Origin: Kitasatospora sp. NA04385
Lineage (GTDB): Bacteria; Actinomycetota; Actinomycetes; Streptomycetales; Streptomycetaceae
Reading direction: 5' to 3'
Assembly (NCBI RefSeq): GCF_013364235.1
Contig: NZ_CP054919.1
Location: 5,364,267-5,428,266, forward strand
DNA length: 64,000 nt
Numbering within the stretch: the stretch's first letter is position 1; each line of letters opens with the position of its first letter. Below, in pieces: positions 1-9,007 of the stretch. The notes under the pieces were generated by a model, which made no database searches, was not told the DNA's origin, and saw nothing but the letters and a program-made list of their open reading frames with translations. Made by a program: the position numbers and the translations under genes.

Positions 1-1
1 G

Positions 2-124
2 GACTTCCCCGGCTCGGCCGGCCGCACCGCCCCCGCGTACGCCGCCGAGCTGCCCCCCGTCACCGCCAACCCGCGCCGCACGGTCCTGATGACCGCCCCG
101 GCCCCCCGCCTGCCGCGGGACTGA
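2..124 (+). CDS. 3' end of an unidentified protein gene (partial)
   Basis: An open frame enters from the left edge and stops with TGA at 122-124, giving the last 40 residues of a protein rich in Ala, Pro and Arg. Third-position GC bias is strong, as expected for real coding sequence in this genome. No motif is recognisable in so short a tail, so no function is proposed. It lies on the same strand as, and about 105 bases before, the fumarylacetoacetate-hydrolase-family gene. It could also be chance, since such frames are common at this GC content. Confidence 0.45.
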   Translation, partial: DFPGSAGRTAPAYAAELPPVTANPRRTVLMTAPAPRLPRD

Positions 125-136
125 CCCGCGCGCCGA

Positions 137-142
137 TAACCT
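137..142 (+). promoter_or_regulatory. Candidate -10 element for the FAH-family gene
   Basis: TAACCT fits the actinobacterial TAnnnT -10 pattern and lies about 87 bases before the GTG start at 229. The surrounding CCGATAACCTG recurs almost exactly at 18011-18021 before the FakA-like gene. No convincing -35 is visible, so this is a suggestion only. Confidence 0.25.
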
Positions 143-228
143 GGTGGCACGAGCCGGGCCCGGTACTGCGGGCTCGGCAGCCGCCCGGGAGCGTCCGGGC
201 GGCCGACGAACCGAGAGGTTGCAGGGCT

Positions 229-1026
229 GTGCGTATCGCCAGGTTCTCCGTCCGTGAAGGGAGCCCCGCGGCGGGCTCGGTCTCCTTCGGCATCATCGAG
301 GGGGACGCCGCACAACCCGACTCGCTGGTGGTGCACACCCTGGCCGGCCACCCCTTCGGCACCCCCCAGCCGACCGGCGAGACCCACCGCCTGCAGGACG
401 TCCGGCTGCTGGCCCCGATGCTCCCCAGCAAGATCGTCGCGGTCGGCCGCAACTACGCCGCGCACGCCGCCGAGCTGGGCAACGAGGTCCCCGCCGTCCC
501 GCTGACGTTCTTCAAGCCCTCCACCGCCGTCATCGGCCCCACCGAGTCGATCGCCTACCCGCCGTTCTCCGCGGACGTGCAGTACGAGGCCGAACTCGCC
601 GTGGTGATCGGCCGGATGTGCCGCGAGGTGCCGCTGGAGCGCGTCTCCGAGGTGGTCTTCGGCTACACCTGCGCCAACGACGTCACCGCCCGCGACGTGC
701 AGCAGCGCGAGGGCCAGTGGGCCCGCGCCAAGGGCTTCGACACCTCCTGCCCGCTCGGCCCGTGGATCGAGACCGACCTCGACCCCGCCGACCTGGCCGT
801 CACCTGCACCGTCAACGGCGAGCTCCGCCAGGCCGGCCGCACCTCCCAGATGGTCCGCTCGGTCGCCGAGCTGATCGTGCACGTCTCCGAGGCGATGACC
901 CTGCTCCCGGGCGACGTCATCCTCACCGGCACCCCCGCGGGCGTCGGCCCGCTGGAGATCGGCGACGAGGTCGCCGTCTCCGTCGAGGGCATCGGCACCC
1001 TCTCCAACAAGGTCGTCAAGCGATGA
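229..1026 (+). CDS. Fumarylacetoacetate hydrolase family protein
   Basis: 265-aa protein of the FAH superfamily, metal-dependent enzymes that hydrolyse or decarboxylate acylpyruvate-type substrates; the substrate cannot be told from sequence. The first 65 residues form the small N-terminal region. The catalytic domain begins at [13 protein letters not shown] (about residue 68) and carries TFFKP, the metal-binding [10 protein letters not shown] and CANDVTARD segments, and the closing [11 protein letters not shown] motif near residue 240. Length is typical of the short bacterial members. GTG at 229 is preceded by GAGAGG. The stop overlaps a possible upstream ATG of gltX (1023), so the two genes are probably co-transcribed. 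Confidence 0.9.
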   Translation: MRIARFSVREGSPAAGSVSFGIIEGDAAQPDSLVVHTLAGHPFGTPQPTGETHRLQDVRLLAPMLPSKIVAVGRNYAAHAAELGNEVPAVPLTFFKPSTAVIGPTESIAYPPFSADVQYEAELAVVIGRMCREVPLERVSEVVFGYTCANDVTARDVQQREGQWARAKGFDTSCPLGPWIETDLDPADLAVTCTVNGELRQAGRTSQMVRSVAELIVHVSEAMTLLPGDVILTGTPAGVGPLEIGDEVAVSVEGIGTLSNKVVKR

Positions 1027-1040
1027 AGGAAGCAGCAAGC

Positions 1041-2567
1041 GTGACTGACGCAGACATCAACGGCTCCGCCGCGGGCAAGGACCCCGCCGTCCGGGTCCGC
1101 TTCTGCCCCTCCCCGACCGGCAACCCGCACGTCGGCCTGGTCCGCACCGCCCTGTTCAACTGGGCCTACGCCCGGCACAACGGCGGCACCCTGGTCTTCC
1201 GGATCGAGGACACCGACGCGGCCCGGGACTCCGAGGAGTCCTACGAGCAGCTGCTCGGCGCCATGCGCTGGCTCGGCTTCGACTGGAACGAGGGCCCCGA
1301 GGTCGGCGGCCCGCACGCCCCCTACCGCCAGTCGCAGCGGATGGACGTCTACGCCGACGTCGCCGAGCGCCTGCGCGCGGCCGGCCACGCCTACCCCTGC
1401 TACTGCACCACCGAGGAGCTGGACGCCCGCCGCGAGGCCGCCCGCGCCGCCGGCCGGCCCTCCGGCTACGACGGCCACTGCCGCGACCTGACGGCCGAGC
1501 AGATCGCCGCCCACGAGGCCGAGGGCCGTCCGTCGATCCTCCGCTTCCGGATGCCCGACACCATCCTCGCCTTCGACGACCTGGTCCGCGGCCCGATCTC
1601 CTTCGACCCGAAGGACGTCCCCGACTACGGCATCGTCCGGGCCAACGGCGCCCCGCTGTACACCCTGGTCAACCCGGTCGACGACGCCCTGATGGAGATC
1701 ACCCACGTCCTGCGCGGCGAGGACCTGCTCTCCTCGACGCCCCGTCAGATCGCCCTCTACGCCGCGCTGGCGGAGATCGGCGTCGGCAACGGCACCACCC
1801 CGCGGTTCGGCCACCTGCCGTACGTGATGGGCGAGGGCAACAAGAAGCTCTCCAAGCGCGACCCGCAGGCCTCGCTCAACCTCTACCGCGAGCGCGGCTT
1901 CCTCCCCGAGGGCCTGCTCAACTACCTGGCCCTGCTGGGCTGGTCGCTCGCCGAGGACCGCGACATCTTCGACATCGACGAGATGGTCGCCGCCTTCGAC
2001 ATCGACGACGTCAACGGCAACCCGGCCCGCTTCGACCTCAAGAAGGCCGAGCACATCAACGCCGAGCACGTCCGCCGCCTCGCGCCGGAGGAGTTCGTCC
2101 GGCGCCTGGTGCCCTACCTGCAGGCCCCCGGCCTGCTCCCGGCCGAGCCCACCGCCGAGCAGCTCGACCTGCTGGCGAAGGTCGCGCCGCTCACCCAGGA
2201 GCGGATGGTCGTCCTCTCCGAGATCGTCACCATGGCCGGCTTCCTGTTCGTCGCCCCCGCCGACTTCACCGTCGACCCGGAGGACGCCGCCAAGGTCCTC
2301 ACCGCGGACGCCCGCCCGGTGCTGGAGGCCTCGGTCAAGGCGCTCGGCGAGCTGCCCGACTTCACCCCCGACCCGATCCAGGCCGCCCTGCGCGCGGCCC
2401 TGGTCGACGGCCTGGGCATCAAGCCCAAGTTCGCCTTCACCCCGCTGCGGGTCGCGGTGACCGGCCGCCGGGTCTCCCCGCCGCTGTTCGAGTCCATGGA
2501 GCTGCTCGGCCGCGAGGAGACGCTGCGCCGCCTGCTGTCCGCCCTGGAGCTGCTCCCGGTCTCCTGA
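1041..2567 (+). CDS. gltX: Glutamyl-tRNA synthetase
   Basis: 508-aa class I aminoacyl-tRNA synthetase that charges tRNA(Glu) with glutamate. The HIGH-type motif is in [10 protein letters not shown] near the N terminus, and the KMSKS-type motif is KLSKRD near residue 275. The C-terminal anticodon-binding region is complete. Actinobacteria generally lack GlnRS, so this enzyme is expected also to charge tRNA(Gln) with glutamate for GatCAB to amidate; both tRNA types lie just downstream. I chose GTG at 1041 because GAAGGA sits 10 bases before it. An in-frame ATG at 1023 would overlap the previous stop as ATGA but has a poor ribosome binding site. Confidence 0.97.
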   Translation: MTDADINGSAAGKDPAVRVRFCPSPTGNPHVGLVRTALFNWAYARHNGGTLVFRIEDTDAARDSEESYEQLLGAMRWLGFDWNEGPEVGGPHAPYRQSQRMDVYADVAERLRAAGHAYPCYCTTEELDARREAARAAGRPSGYDGHCRDLTAEQIAAHEAEGRPSILRFRMPDTILAFDDLVRGPISFDPKDVPDYGIVRANGAPLYTLVNPVDDALMEITHVLRGEDLLSSTPRQIALYAALAEIGVGNGTTPRFGHLPYVMGEGNKKLSKRDPQASLNLYRERGFLPEGLLNYLALLGWSLAEDRDIFDIDEMVAAFDIDDVNGNPARFDLKKAEHINAEHVRRLAPEEFVRRLVPYLQAPGLLPAEPTAEQLDLLAKVAPLTQERMVVLSEIVTMAGFLFVAPADFTVDPEDAAKVLTADARPVLEASVKALGELPDFTPDPIQAALRAALVDGLGIKPKFAFTPLRVAVTGRRVSPPLFESMELLGREETLRRLLSALELLPVS

Positions 2568-2589
2568 CGGCCGCGCCCGGACGCCTCCG

Positions 2590-2632
2590 GGACACCTGCG
2601 GGCCATGTCGCTGACCTGGCCCGCAGGTGTCC
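2590..2632 (+). terminator. Terminator hairpin after gltX
   Basis: A perfect 15-bp inverted repeat (arms 2590-2604 and 2618-2632, 13-base loop) begins 22 bases after the gltX stop. There is no T tract, as is usual for Streptomyces terminators. It separates gltX from the tRNA cluster. Confidence 0.75.
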
Positions 2633-2657
2633 GGCGCGCTGCCTGCGGTTATCGATT

Positions 2658-2686
2658 TTGGAGCGAGGCGGGGCGTCGGGTAATGT
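2658..2686 (+). promoter_or_regulatory. Promoter of the tRNA cluster
   Basis: TTGGAG (2658-2663) and TAATGT (2681-2686) are separated by exactly 17 bases, a good housekeeping-sigma match. The first tRNA begins 70 bases after the -10 and no protein gene lies between, so this most likely drives the whole tRNA cluster. Confidence 0.6.
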
Positions 2687-2756
2687 TCTTTCTGCGCCGC
2701 CCGGGCCGGGAGGCGCAAGACACCGAGGAAGACCCCGACGAGGGGTTGAACTCTGG

Positions 2757-2828
2757 TGGGGTATGGTGTAATTGGCAGCACGACTGATTCTGGTTCAGTT
2801 AGTCTAGGTTCGAGTCCTGGTACCCCAG
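2757..2828 (+). tRNA. tRNA-Gln (CTG)
   Basis: 72-base cloverleaf. Acceptor TGGGGTA (2757-2763) pairs with TACCCCA (2821-2827), discriminator G at 2828. Anticodon stem ACTGA/TCAGT encloses TTCTGGT, giving anticodon CTG. The T arm contains GGTTCGAGTCC. CCA is not encoded. First of two Gln copies flanking three Glu copies. Confidence 0.96.
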
Positions 2829-2849
2829 CGCAGCACATCACTGCAGTAA

Positions 2850-2922
2850 GCCCCCGTTGTGTAGTGGCCTAGCACGCCGCCCTCTCAAGGCGGTAGCGCC
2901 GGTTCGAATCCGGTCGGGGGTA
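2850..2922 (+). tRNA. tRNA-Glu (CTC), copy 1
   Basis: 73-base cloverleaf. Acceptor GCCCCCG pairs with CGGGGGT (first pair G-U), discriminator A. Anticodon stem CCGCC/GGCGG encloses CTCTCAA, anticodon CTC, reading GAG. Identical to the copies at 2958 and 3044. Confidence 0.96.
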
Positions 2923-2957
2923 CGCAATTCTTGACAATTGCAGAACGAATGAGTCCC

Positions 2958-3030
2958 GCCCCCGTTGTGTAGTGGCCTAGCACGCCGCCCTCTCAAGGCG
3001 GTAGCGCCGGTTCGAATCCGGTCGGGGGTA
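2958..3030 (+). tRNA. tRNA-Glu (CTC), copy 2
   Basis: Identical in sequence to the copy at 2850-2922. The 35-base spacer before it contains GCAATT and AATTGC arms (an RNA processing hairpin or a promoter remnant). Confidence 0.96.
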
Positions 3031-3043
3031 CTCGCTCATTCGG

Positions 3044-3116
3044 GCCCCCGTTGTGTAGTGGCCTAGCACGCCGCCCTCTCAAGGCGGTAGCGCCGGTTCG
3101 AATCCGGTCGGGGGTA
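3044..3116 (+). tRNA. tRNA-Glu (CTC), copy 3
   Basis: Third identical copy. It follows copy 2 by only 13 bases and precedes the second tRNA-Gln by 4 bases, so the cluster must be processed from one precursor RNA. Confidence 0.96.
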
Positions 3117-3120
3117 CTTT

Positions 3121-3192
3121 TGGGGTATGGTGTAATTGGCAGCACGAGTGATTCTGGTTCATTTAGTCTAGGTTCGAGTCCTGGTACCCCAG
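3121..3192 (+). tRNA. tRNA-Gln (CTG), variant copy
   Basis: Same length, acceptor, D and T arms and CTG anticodon as the copy at 2757. It differs in the anticodon stem, which reads AGTGA/TCATT instead of ACTGA/TCAGT, so a C-G pair is replaced by a G-U pair. The cloverleaf remains foldable. Last gene of the cluster. Confidence 0.94.
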
Positions 3193-3213
3193 CCAAGAAA
3201 CGCTCCACAGAAC

Positions 3214-3240
3214 GAGCTCCGGGAATCCGGGGCTCTTTTT
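3214..3240 (+). terminator. Rho-independent terminator of the tRNA cluster
   Basis: GAGCTCCGG (3214-3222) pairs with CCGGGGCTC (3227-3235) through a GAAT loop with one G-U pair, followed directly by TTTTT. It lies 21 bases after the last tRNA and is one of the few T-tailed terminators here. Confidence 0.85.
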
Positions 3241-3300
3241 GCATGCCCGGGCCCCGTGCCTCCCCGCGGTGCCTCCCCGCGCCTCCCGGCCCCGAACCCG

Positions 3301-3337
3301 ACGACGCCCTCCCGGCCACCGGCCGGGAGGGCGTCGT
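3301..3337 (-). terminator. Terminator of ndgR
   Basis: A perfect 17-bp inverted repeat with an ACC loop, 16 bases beyond the ndgR stop on the minus strand. It may also act as a back-up stop for transcripts leaving the tRNA cluster. Confidence 0.75.
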
Positions 3338-3353
3338 GCGCTGCCGCGGCGGC

Positions 3354-4067
3354 TCAGCTGCGGCGGAGGGCCTCGGTGAGGCGGTTGGCGGCCTCGATGA
3401 TGGCCTGGGCGTGCATCCGGCCGGGGTGGCGGGTCAGGCGCTCGATCGGGCCGGAGACCGAGACCGAGGCGACCACCCGGTTGGAGGGGCCGCGGACGGG
3501 CGCGGAGACCGAGGCGACGCCCGGCTCGCGCTCGCCGATGGACTGGGCCCAGCCGCGGCGGCGCACGCCGCTGAGCGCGGTGGCGGTGAACCGGGCGCCC
3601 TGGAGGCCGCGGTGCAGGCGCTCGGGCTCCTCCCAGGCGAGCAGCACCTGGGCGGCGGAGCCGGCCTTCATCGGCAGCGTCGAGCCGACCGGCACGGTGT
3701 CGCGCAGGCCCGACAGCCGCTCGGCGGCGGCCACGCAGATCCGCATCTCGCCCTGCCGGCGGTAGAGCTGGGCGCTCTCGCCCGTCACGTCGCGCAGGTG
3801 CGTCAGCACCGGCCCGGCGGCGGCCAGCAGCCGGTCCTCGCCGGCGGCGGCGGAGAGCTCGCCGAGCCGGGGGCCGAGGATGAAGCGGCCCTGCATGTCC
3901 CGGGTGACCAGGCGGTGGTGTTCGAGTGCGACGGCGAGTCGGTGGGCCGTGGGCCGTGCCAGACCGGTGGCGGCGACCAGCCCCGCCAACGTGGCGGGGC
4001 CCGACTCCAGTGCGCTGAGCACCAGAGCGGCCTTGTCGAGAACGCCGACGCCGCTAGTGTTGTCCAT
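3354..4067 (-). CDS. ndgR: IclR-family transcriptional regulator NdgR
   Basis: 237-aa IclR-type regulator. The N-terminal winged helix-turn-helix (about residues 5-65) contains LAGLVAATGLARPTAHRLA, and the rest is the IclR effector-binding domain. The protein begins MDNTSGVGVLDKAALV like Streptomyces NdgR, which controls leucine and other amino-acid genes, and it is divergent from leuCD as in S. coelicolor. ATG at 4067 was chosen over an upstream in-frame start because a promoter (TTGCGT, 17 bases, CAGTAT) ends 6 bases before it, implying a leaderless message. Palindromes overlapping that promoter suggest autoregulation. Confidence 0.95.
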   Translation of the reverse strand: MDNTSGVGVLDKAALVLSALESGPATLAGLVAATGLARPTAHRLAVALEHHRLVTRDMQGRFILGPRLGELSAAAGEDRLLAAAGPVLTHLRDVTGESAQLYRRQGEMRICVAAAERLSGLRDTVPVGSTLPMKAGSAAQVLLAWEEPERLHRGLQGARFTATALSGVRRRGWAQSIGEREPGVASVSAPVRGPSNRVVASVSVSGPIERLTRHPGRMHAQAIIEAANRLTEALRRS

Positions 4068-4073
4068 GTCTCG

Positions 4074-4102
4074 ATACTGCAGTCTCAATCAGCGAGACGC
4101 AA
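4074..4102 (-). promoter_or_regulatory. ndgR promoter, leaderless
   Basis: On the minus strand TTGCGT (4102-4097) and CAGTAT (4079-4074) are 17 bases apart. The -10 ends 6 bases before the ATG at 4067, so transcription should start at or next to the start codon, with no ribosome binding site. Confidence 0.55.
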
Positions 4103-4115
4103 GTTCAATCTTGCG
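4082..4115. promoter_or_regulatory. Candidate NdgR operators between ndgR and leuC
   Basis: Two inverted repeats lie side by side: GTCTC (4082-4086)/GAGAC (4094-4098), and CGCAAG (4098-4103)/CTTGCG (4110-4115) around TTCAAT. They overlap the ndgR promoter and lie upstream of leuC, the expected place for an IclR-type regulator to control both genes. Binding by NdgR is inferred, not shown. Confidence 0.5.
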
Positions 4116-4300
4116 AGAAAAGCGCCACTCTTGGAGTCAGCAGCCCGGGAGACACCTAGGACGGCACCCCACCAGGGTGTCCGGATCCTGGACGGTCCGG
4201 CGTGCAGGTCGCGACTCCAAGCGAGCCTCACAGGGCGGCACGGGACAAGACCTCGACGATCACGAGAAGGCCGGCAGAGCGGCCGGCTGGAGGGAATCCG

Positions 4301-5722
<1,422 letters not shown>

Positions 5723-5725
5723 GCC

Positions 5726-6322
5726 ATGGAGAAGTTCACCACCCACACCGGCCGCGCCGTCCCGCTGCGCCGCTCCAACGTGGACACCGACCAGATCATC
5801 CCGGCGCACTGGCTCAAGAAGGTCACCCGCTCCGGCTTCGAGGACGGCCTGTTCGAGGCCTGGCGCAAGGACGAGTCCTTCGTCCTGAACCTGCCCGAGC
5901 GCAAGGGCGCGTCCGTCCTGGTGACCGGCCCCGAGTTCGGCACCGGCTCGTCCCGCGAGCACGCCGTCTGGGCGCTGCAGAACTACGGCTTCCAGGCCGT
6001 CATCTCCTCCCGGTTCGCCGACATCTTCCGCGGGAACTCGCTGAAGAACGGCCTGCTGACGGTGGTCCTGCCGCAGGAGACCGTGGAGGCGCTCTGGGCG
6101 CTGACCGAGGCCGACCCGACCGCCGAGATCACCGTCGACCTGGAGGCCCGCGAGGTCCGGGCCGAGGGCGTCACCGCGCCGTTCGAACTGGACGACAACG
6201 TGCGCTGGCGGCTCCTGAACGGCCTGGACGACATCAGCATCACCCTGCAGAACGAGGCCGACGTCGCCGCGTTCGAGGCGAAGCGGCCCTCCTACAAGCC
6301 GCGCACCCAGCCGGCCGCCTGA
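5726..6322 (+). CDS. leuD: 3-isopropylmalate dehydratase small subunit
   Basis: 198-aa small subunit that partners LeuC, supplying the swivelling substrate-recognition domain. Family motifs are [10 protein letters not shown] near residue 20, [11 protein letters not shown] near residue 75 and [11 protein letters not shown] near residue 95. ATG at 5726 follows the leuC stop by 3 bases with GGAGG inside the leuC end. Length is normal. A strong terminator follows at 6345, ending the operon. Confidence 0.98.
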   Translation: MEKFTTHTGRAVPLRRSNVDTDQIIPAHWLKKVTRSGFEDGLFEAWRKDESFVLNLPERKGASVLVTGPEFGTGSSREHAVWALQNYGFQAVISSRFADIFRGNSLKNGLLTVVLPQETVEALWALTEADPTAEITVDLEAREVRAEGVTAPFELDDNVRWRLLNGLDDISITLQNEADVAAFEAKRPSYKPRTQPAA

Positions 6323-6344
6323 GTCGCCGCTTTCTGACGGACCG

Positions 6345-6384
6345 ACAACAAGACCCGCCCCCCTCCGGGGCGGGTCTTCGTTGT
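6345..6384 (+). terminator. Terminator of leuCD
   Basis: AAGACCCGCCCC (6350-6361) pairs with GGGGCGGGTCTT (6367-6378) through a CCTCC-type loop, extended by ACAAC/GTTGT outside. It lies about 23 bases after leuD. Confidence 0.85.
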
Positions 6385-6456
6385 TCGCAGGGGAGTTCGT
6401 CAGCCGGGAATAGACCCTGGTGTAGCGCAACTCCGCACAGATGGCACAATCGTTGC

Positions 6457-6747
6457 ATGCACCACAGTCCCGAACCCCCGTACCAGGACGGCGAACCGGC
6501 GTCCGGGGACGGTCGGGACGGTGCTGCCGACTCGGAAGTCACCCTGCTCTACGCACTGGTGGCCGAGCGGTTGAAGCAAGCCCACGCCCGCGTTCACGCG
6601 CTGAACGTGTCGACGGACGCAAAGACCGCTCTCACCCGACAACTGCTGATCGTCACCGAGACCGCGAAGCGCGATCTCCCGGGGGCGGCACGGCGGTTGA
6701 GTCGCTTTGTGCAGGACCTCGACGAGGGGCGGATGCCTCCCCGGTGA
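6457..6747 (+). CDS. Small conserved hypothetical protein
   Basis: 96-aa protein of unknown function. The first 25 residues are acidic, Gly/Pro-rich and probably disordered. Residues 28-95 look helical and basic (ALVAERLKQAHARVHALN...RQLLIVTETAKRDL). No signal peptide or membrane segment is visible. It occupies the position of a small unnamed gene between leuD and hupS in related streptomycetes. There is no ribosome binding site; CACAAT ends 6 bases before the ATG, so a leaderless mRNA is possible. Confidence 0.75.
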   Translation: MHHSPEPPYQDGEPASGDGRDGAADSEVTLLYALVAERLKQAHARVHALNVSTDAKTALTRQLLIVTETAKRDLPGAARRLSRFVQDLDEGRMPPR

Positions 6748-6794
6748 GCACCTCCATGCGCAAATCCATTGCGACACTAGGGTGATTCACGCGT

Positions 6795-6822
6795 TTGGTA
6801 ATTGAAAGTCCGCAGATACATA
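6795..6822 (+). promoter_or_regulatory. Candidate hupS promoter
   Basis: TTGGTA (6795-6800) and TACATA (6817-6822) are 16 bases apart in an unusually AT-rich stretch, 59 bases before the hupS start. HupS is developmentally controlled in Streptomyces, so other sigma factors may also read this region. Confidence 0.35.
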
Positions 6823-6880
6823 CCTAACGTGCGAAAAGAACGGATGGAATCATCCGGCGCCCGTTTCCGAAGGGGAAGAC

Positions 6881-7558
6881 GTGAACAAGGCTCAGCTTGT
6901 CGAAGCGGTGGCCGAGCAGCTGGGCGGTCGCAAGGCTGCCGCAGAGGCCGTCGACGCAGTGCTCGACACCATGGTGCGTGCCGTCGTGGCGGGTGACCGC
7001 GTCTCGGTCACCGGTTTCGGCACCTTCGAGAAGGTGGAGCGCTCGGCGCGCTTCGCCCGCAACCCGCAGACCGGCGAGCGGGTCAAGGTCAAGAAGACCG
7101 CGGTCCCGCGCTTCCGCCCGGGCCAGGGCTTCAAGGACCTGGTCTCCGGCAGCAAGAAGCTGCCGAAGGAGGGCCCGTCGGTCAAGAAGGCGCCCAAGGG
7201 CTCGCTCACCCCGGGCAAGTCCGGTGTGGCCGCCACCCCGGCCGCCAAGCGCGCCGCGACCAAGCGCGCCGCCGCCGCGGGCACCGCCGCGACCAAGAAG
7301 ACCGCCGCCAAGAAGACCGCGACCACCGCGGCCAAGAAGGCGGCTCCCGCCAAGACCGCGGTCAAGAAGGCCACCACCGCCAAGACCGCGGTGGCCAAGA
7401 AGACCAGCGCGGCCGCGACCAAGAAGGCGACCACCGCGGCGAAGAAGACCACCACCGCGGCCGCCGCCAAGAAGACCACCGCCACCGCCAAGAAGACCGC
7501 TCCGGCGAAGAAGACCGCCACGCGCAAGACCACCGCGCGCAAGTCCACCGCCAAGTAG
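6881..7558 (+). CDS. hupS: HU-family nucleoid protein with lysine-rich tail (HupS type)
   Basis: 225-aa nucleoid protein. Residues 1-92 are a complete HU fold, starting MNKAQLVEAV and containing the DNA-arm region GERVKVKKTAVPRFRPGQ. Residues from about 115 on are an Ala/Lys/Thr tail of repeated AAKK, KKTA and AKKT units resembling histone H1. This two-part build marks the Streptomyces HupS/mycobacterial HupB class; HupS compacts chromosomes in spores. GTG at 6881 has AAGGGGA upstream. The tail is low-complexity DNA, so its length may vary between strains. A hairpin terminator follows at 7595. Confidence 0.95.
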   Translation: MNKAQLVEAVAEQLGGRKAAAEAVDAVLDTMVRAVVAGDRVSVTGFGTFEKVERSARFARNPQTGERVKVKKTAVPRFRPGQGFKDLVSGSKKLPKEGPSVKKAPKGSLTPGKSGVAATPAAKRAATKRAAAAGTAATKKTAAKKTATTAAKKAAPAKTAVKKATTAKTAVAKKTSAAATKKATTAAKKTTTAAAAKKTTATAKKTAPAKKTATRKTTARKSTAK

Positions 7559-7593
7559 TCGCCCGCCCCGCCGGCCGGTCCGGCCCGGGGCGA

Positions 7594-7645
7594 CGGACGC
7601 GCCGGTCCGGCCCGGGTTCCTCCCGGGCCCGGGCCGGCGCGTCCG
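7594..7645 (+). terminator. Terminator of hupS
   Basis: GGACGCGCCGG (7595-7605) pairs with CCGGCGCGTCC (7634-7644), with further pairing inside. The remaining stretch 7646-7865, up to the convergent GntR gene, is GC-rich and shows no gene or clear signal. Confidence 0.7.
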
Positions 7646-7865
7646 CTTTCCGGCGGCCCCCGCGCTCCGCCGACTCCCGTTCCCCGGCGGCTCCGGGCCC
7701 GCGCCTCACCCGAACGGCCCAACCCGGCGGGCCGGTTCGGGCGGCCGCCGCGGCCGGGCGCCGACGGAACCGGGCGGCCGACCGGGCGGCCGACTTGAGC
7801 GGCCGTCGGAACGACGCGGCGTCAGAGCGCCGCCGGGCCCGGGGAAAAGCGCGGAACCGCGGGAA

Positions 7866-8609
7866 TTACTCCCCGGGCGCTTCCACCGGCAGCTCGTAGC
7901 AGATCTCCCAGCGGGAATCCGGAATGACGAGATCCGCGGTCTCCACCGGCCGCCCGGAGTCGTCCAGATACGTCCGCTCGATCACCGTCACCGGATCGCC
8001 CGAACCGATCCCGAGCAGCGTGGCCTGCTCCGCCGTCGCCCGCGCGGGGCGCGGCCGCTCCAGCGCCCGCACCACCCGGATCCCGATCGAGGCCATCCGG
8101 GCCACCACCGTCCGGCCGTGCATCGGGCCGTACCCGGGCATCGTCACGGGGCTCCGGTCGGTGAGCGCCATCGGCTCCCAGGAGTCGGCGAGTTGGACGA
8201 TCCGGCGCTCCAGCAGGAACTCGTACCTGGTGTGCACCACCAGCGCGCCGGGCTCGATCCGCAGCCGCTGCGCCACCTCCTCGTCGGCCGGGACGAGCGC
8301 CGCGGTCTCCGACTCCCACTCGCCGCCCGGCCCCGGCGCGGCCGGGAAGGCCTCCACCGCCCGGGTGCGCACCAGCGGCAGGCGCGGCTCCGGGACGCGC
8401 AGGTAGGTGCCCGAGCCGGTCTTGCCCTCCAGCAGGCCCTCGGCGATGAGCACCTCCTGGGCCCGCTGGACCACGTTCGTCCCCACGTCGTAGCTCTTGG
8501 CCATCTTGGCCCGGGACGGCAGCCGCTCGCCGACCTTCCACTCCCCGCCCAGCACCCGGCGGCGCAGGTGGTCCGCGATGCGGAGGTACGGAGGGTCCTG
8601 TTTGGGCAT
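7866..8609 (-). CDS. GntR-family transcriptional regulator (HutC/UTRA type)
   Basis: 247-aa regulator. The N-terminal GntR winged helix (about residues 5-75) includes YLRIADHLRRRVLGGEW and LPSRAKMAKSYDVG. The C-terminal about 150 residues fit a UTRA small-molecule-binding domain, ending near TVIERTYLDDSGRPVETAD. The ligand is unknown. ATG at 8609 is preceded on its strand by GGGAG; the longer open frame beyond it is not family-like. It is divergent from two small unknown genes across a palindromic operator (8686-8722). Such regulators are common in streptomycete accessory modules and in plasmid control (KorSA type). Confidence 0.88.
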   Translation of the reverse strand: MPKQDPPYLRIADHLRRRVLGGEWKVGERLPSRAKMAKSYDVGTNVVQRAQEVLIAEGLLEGKTGSGTYLRVPEPRLPLVRTRAVEAFPAAPGPGGEWESETAALVPADEEVAQRLRIEPGALVVHTRYEFLLERRIVQLADSWEPMALTDRSPVTMPGYGPMHGRTVVARMASIGIRVVRALERPRPARATAEQATLLGIGSGDPVTVIERTYLDDSGRPVETADLVIPDSRWEICYELPVEAPGE

Positions 8610-8680
8610 CTGGCATCTCCCGGGGGAGGGCGGGGCCTGCCGGGTCGCGGCAGGACGGGTGAGGGACGGGGTGGTTCGGC

Positions 8681-8722
8681 TTGACAATCTAATGCATCAG
8701 GTGGAATCTAATGCTTTAGATT
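8681..8722. promoter_or_regulatory. Divergent promoter with palindromic operator
   Basis: AATCTAATGC occurs twice, 19 bases apart (8686-8695 and 8705-8714). The second copy is half of a perfect palindrome, AATCTAA-TGCT-TTAGATT (8705-8722), and the first belongs to the near-palindrome CTAATGCATCAG. TTGACA at 8681 with GAATCT 17 bases on, or TAGATT at 8717, could serve the rightward genes. TAGATT on the minus strand (8691-8686) could serve the GntR gene. The AT-rich island contrasts sharply with its surroundings, and the GntR protein is the likely binder. Confidence 0.65.
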
Positions 8723-8761
8723 CACTGCGCGTGACGAGCTGACTTCGGGGAGAGGTGTGGC

Positions 8762-9007
8762 ATGCGGAGCACGAGGGTGTTCGACCTCGCGTCCGGGCTC
8801 GCGGCGGCCACCGGAGCCGAAGCCAGGATCAGCCGACTGCCCGACGGCGGTTACCGGGTGGAGGCGGAGCTGTCGGGGGACCCGGCGACGCACGACCACC
8901 GGGCGGTGCTCGACCTGCTCGGCCGGGCCGACCGCTACGGGCACCGCTACCGCGCGCGCACCCACACCGTCTGGGCCGAATTCGACCCGCCGCAGGAGCC
9001 ATCGTGA
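8762..9007 (+). CDS. Small hypothetical protein of the GntR cassette
   Basis: 81-aa soluble protein without a recognised domain; an alternation of short basic and acidic segments (SRLPDGGYRVEAEL, LGRADRYGHRYRARTH) suggests a small alpha/beta fold. ATG at 8762 has GGGAGAGG upstream. Its last codons overlap the next gene as GTGA, so the two are translationally coupled. Position and operator suggest control by the divergent GntR regulator. Function unknown. Confidence 0.75.
   Translation: MRSTRVFDLASGLAAATGAEARISRLPDGGYRVEAELSGDPATHDHRAVLDLLGRADRYGHRYRARTHTVWAEFDPPQEPS

Noticed and set aside
2850-3116. Three identical 73-base units with spacers, CRISPR-like at first sight
   Set aside because: Each unit folds as tRNA-Glu with a CTC anticodon; the spacers are irregular and short.
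4116-4300. Leucine-rich leader peptide or attenuator before leuC
   Set aside because: No small frame with a leucine run and no paired terminator hairpin is visible.
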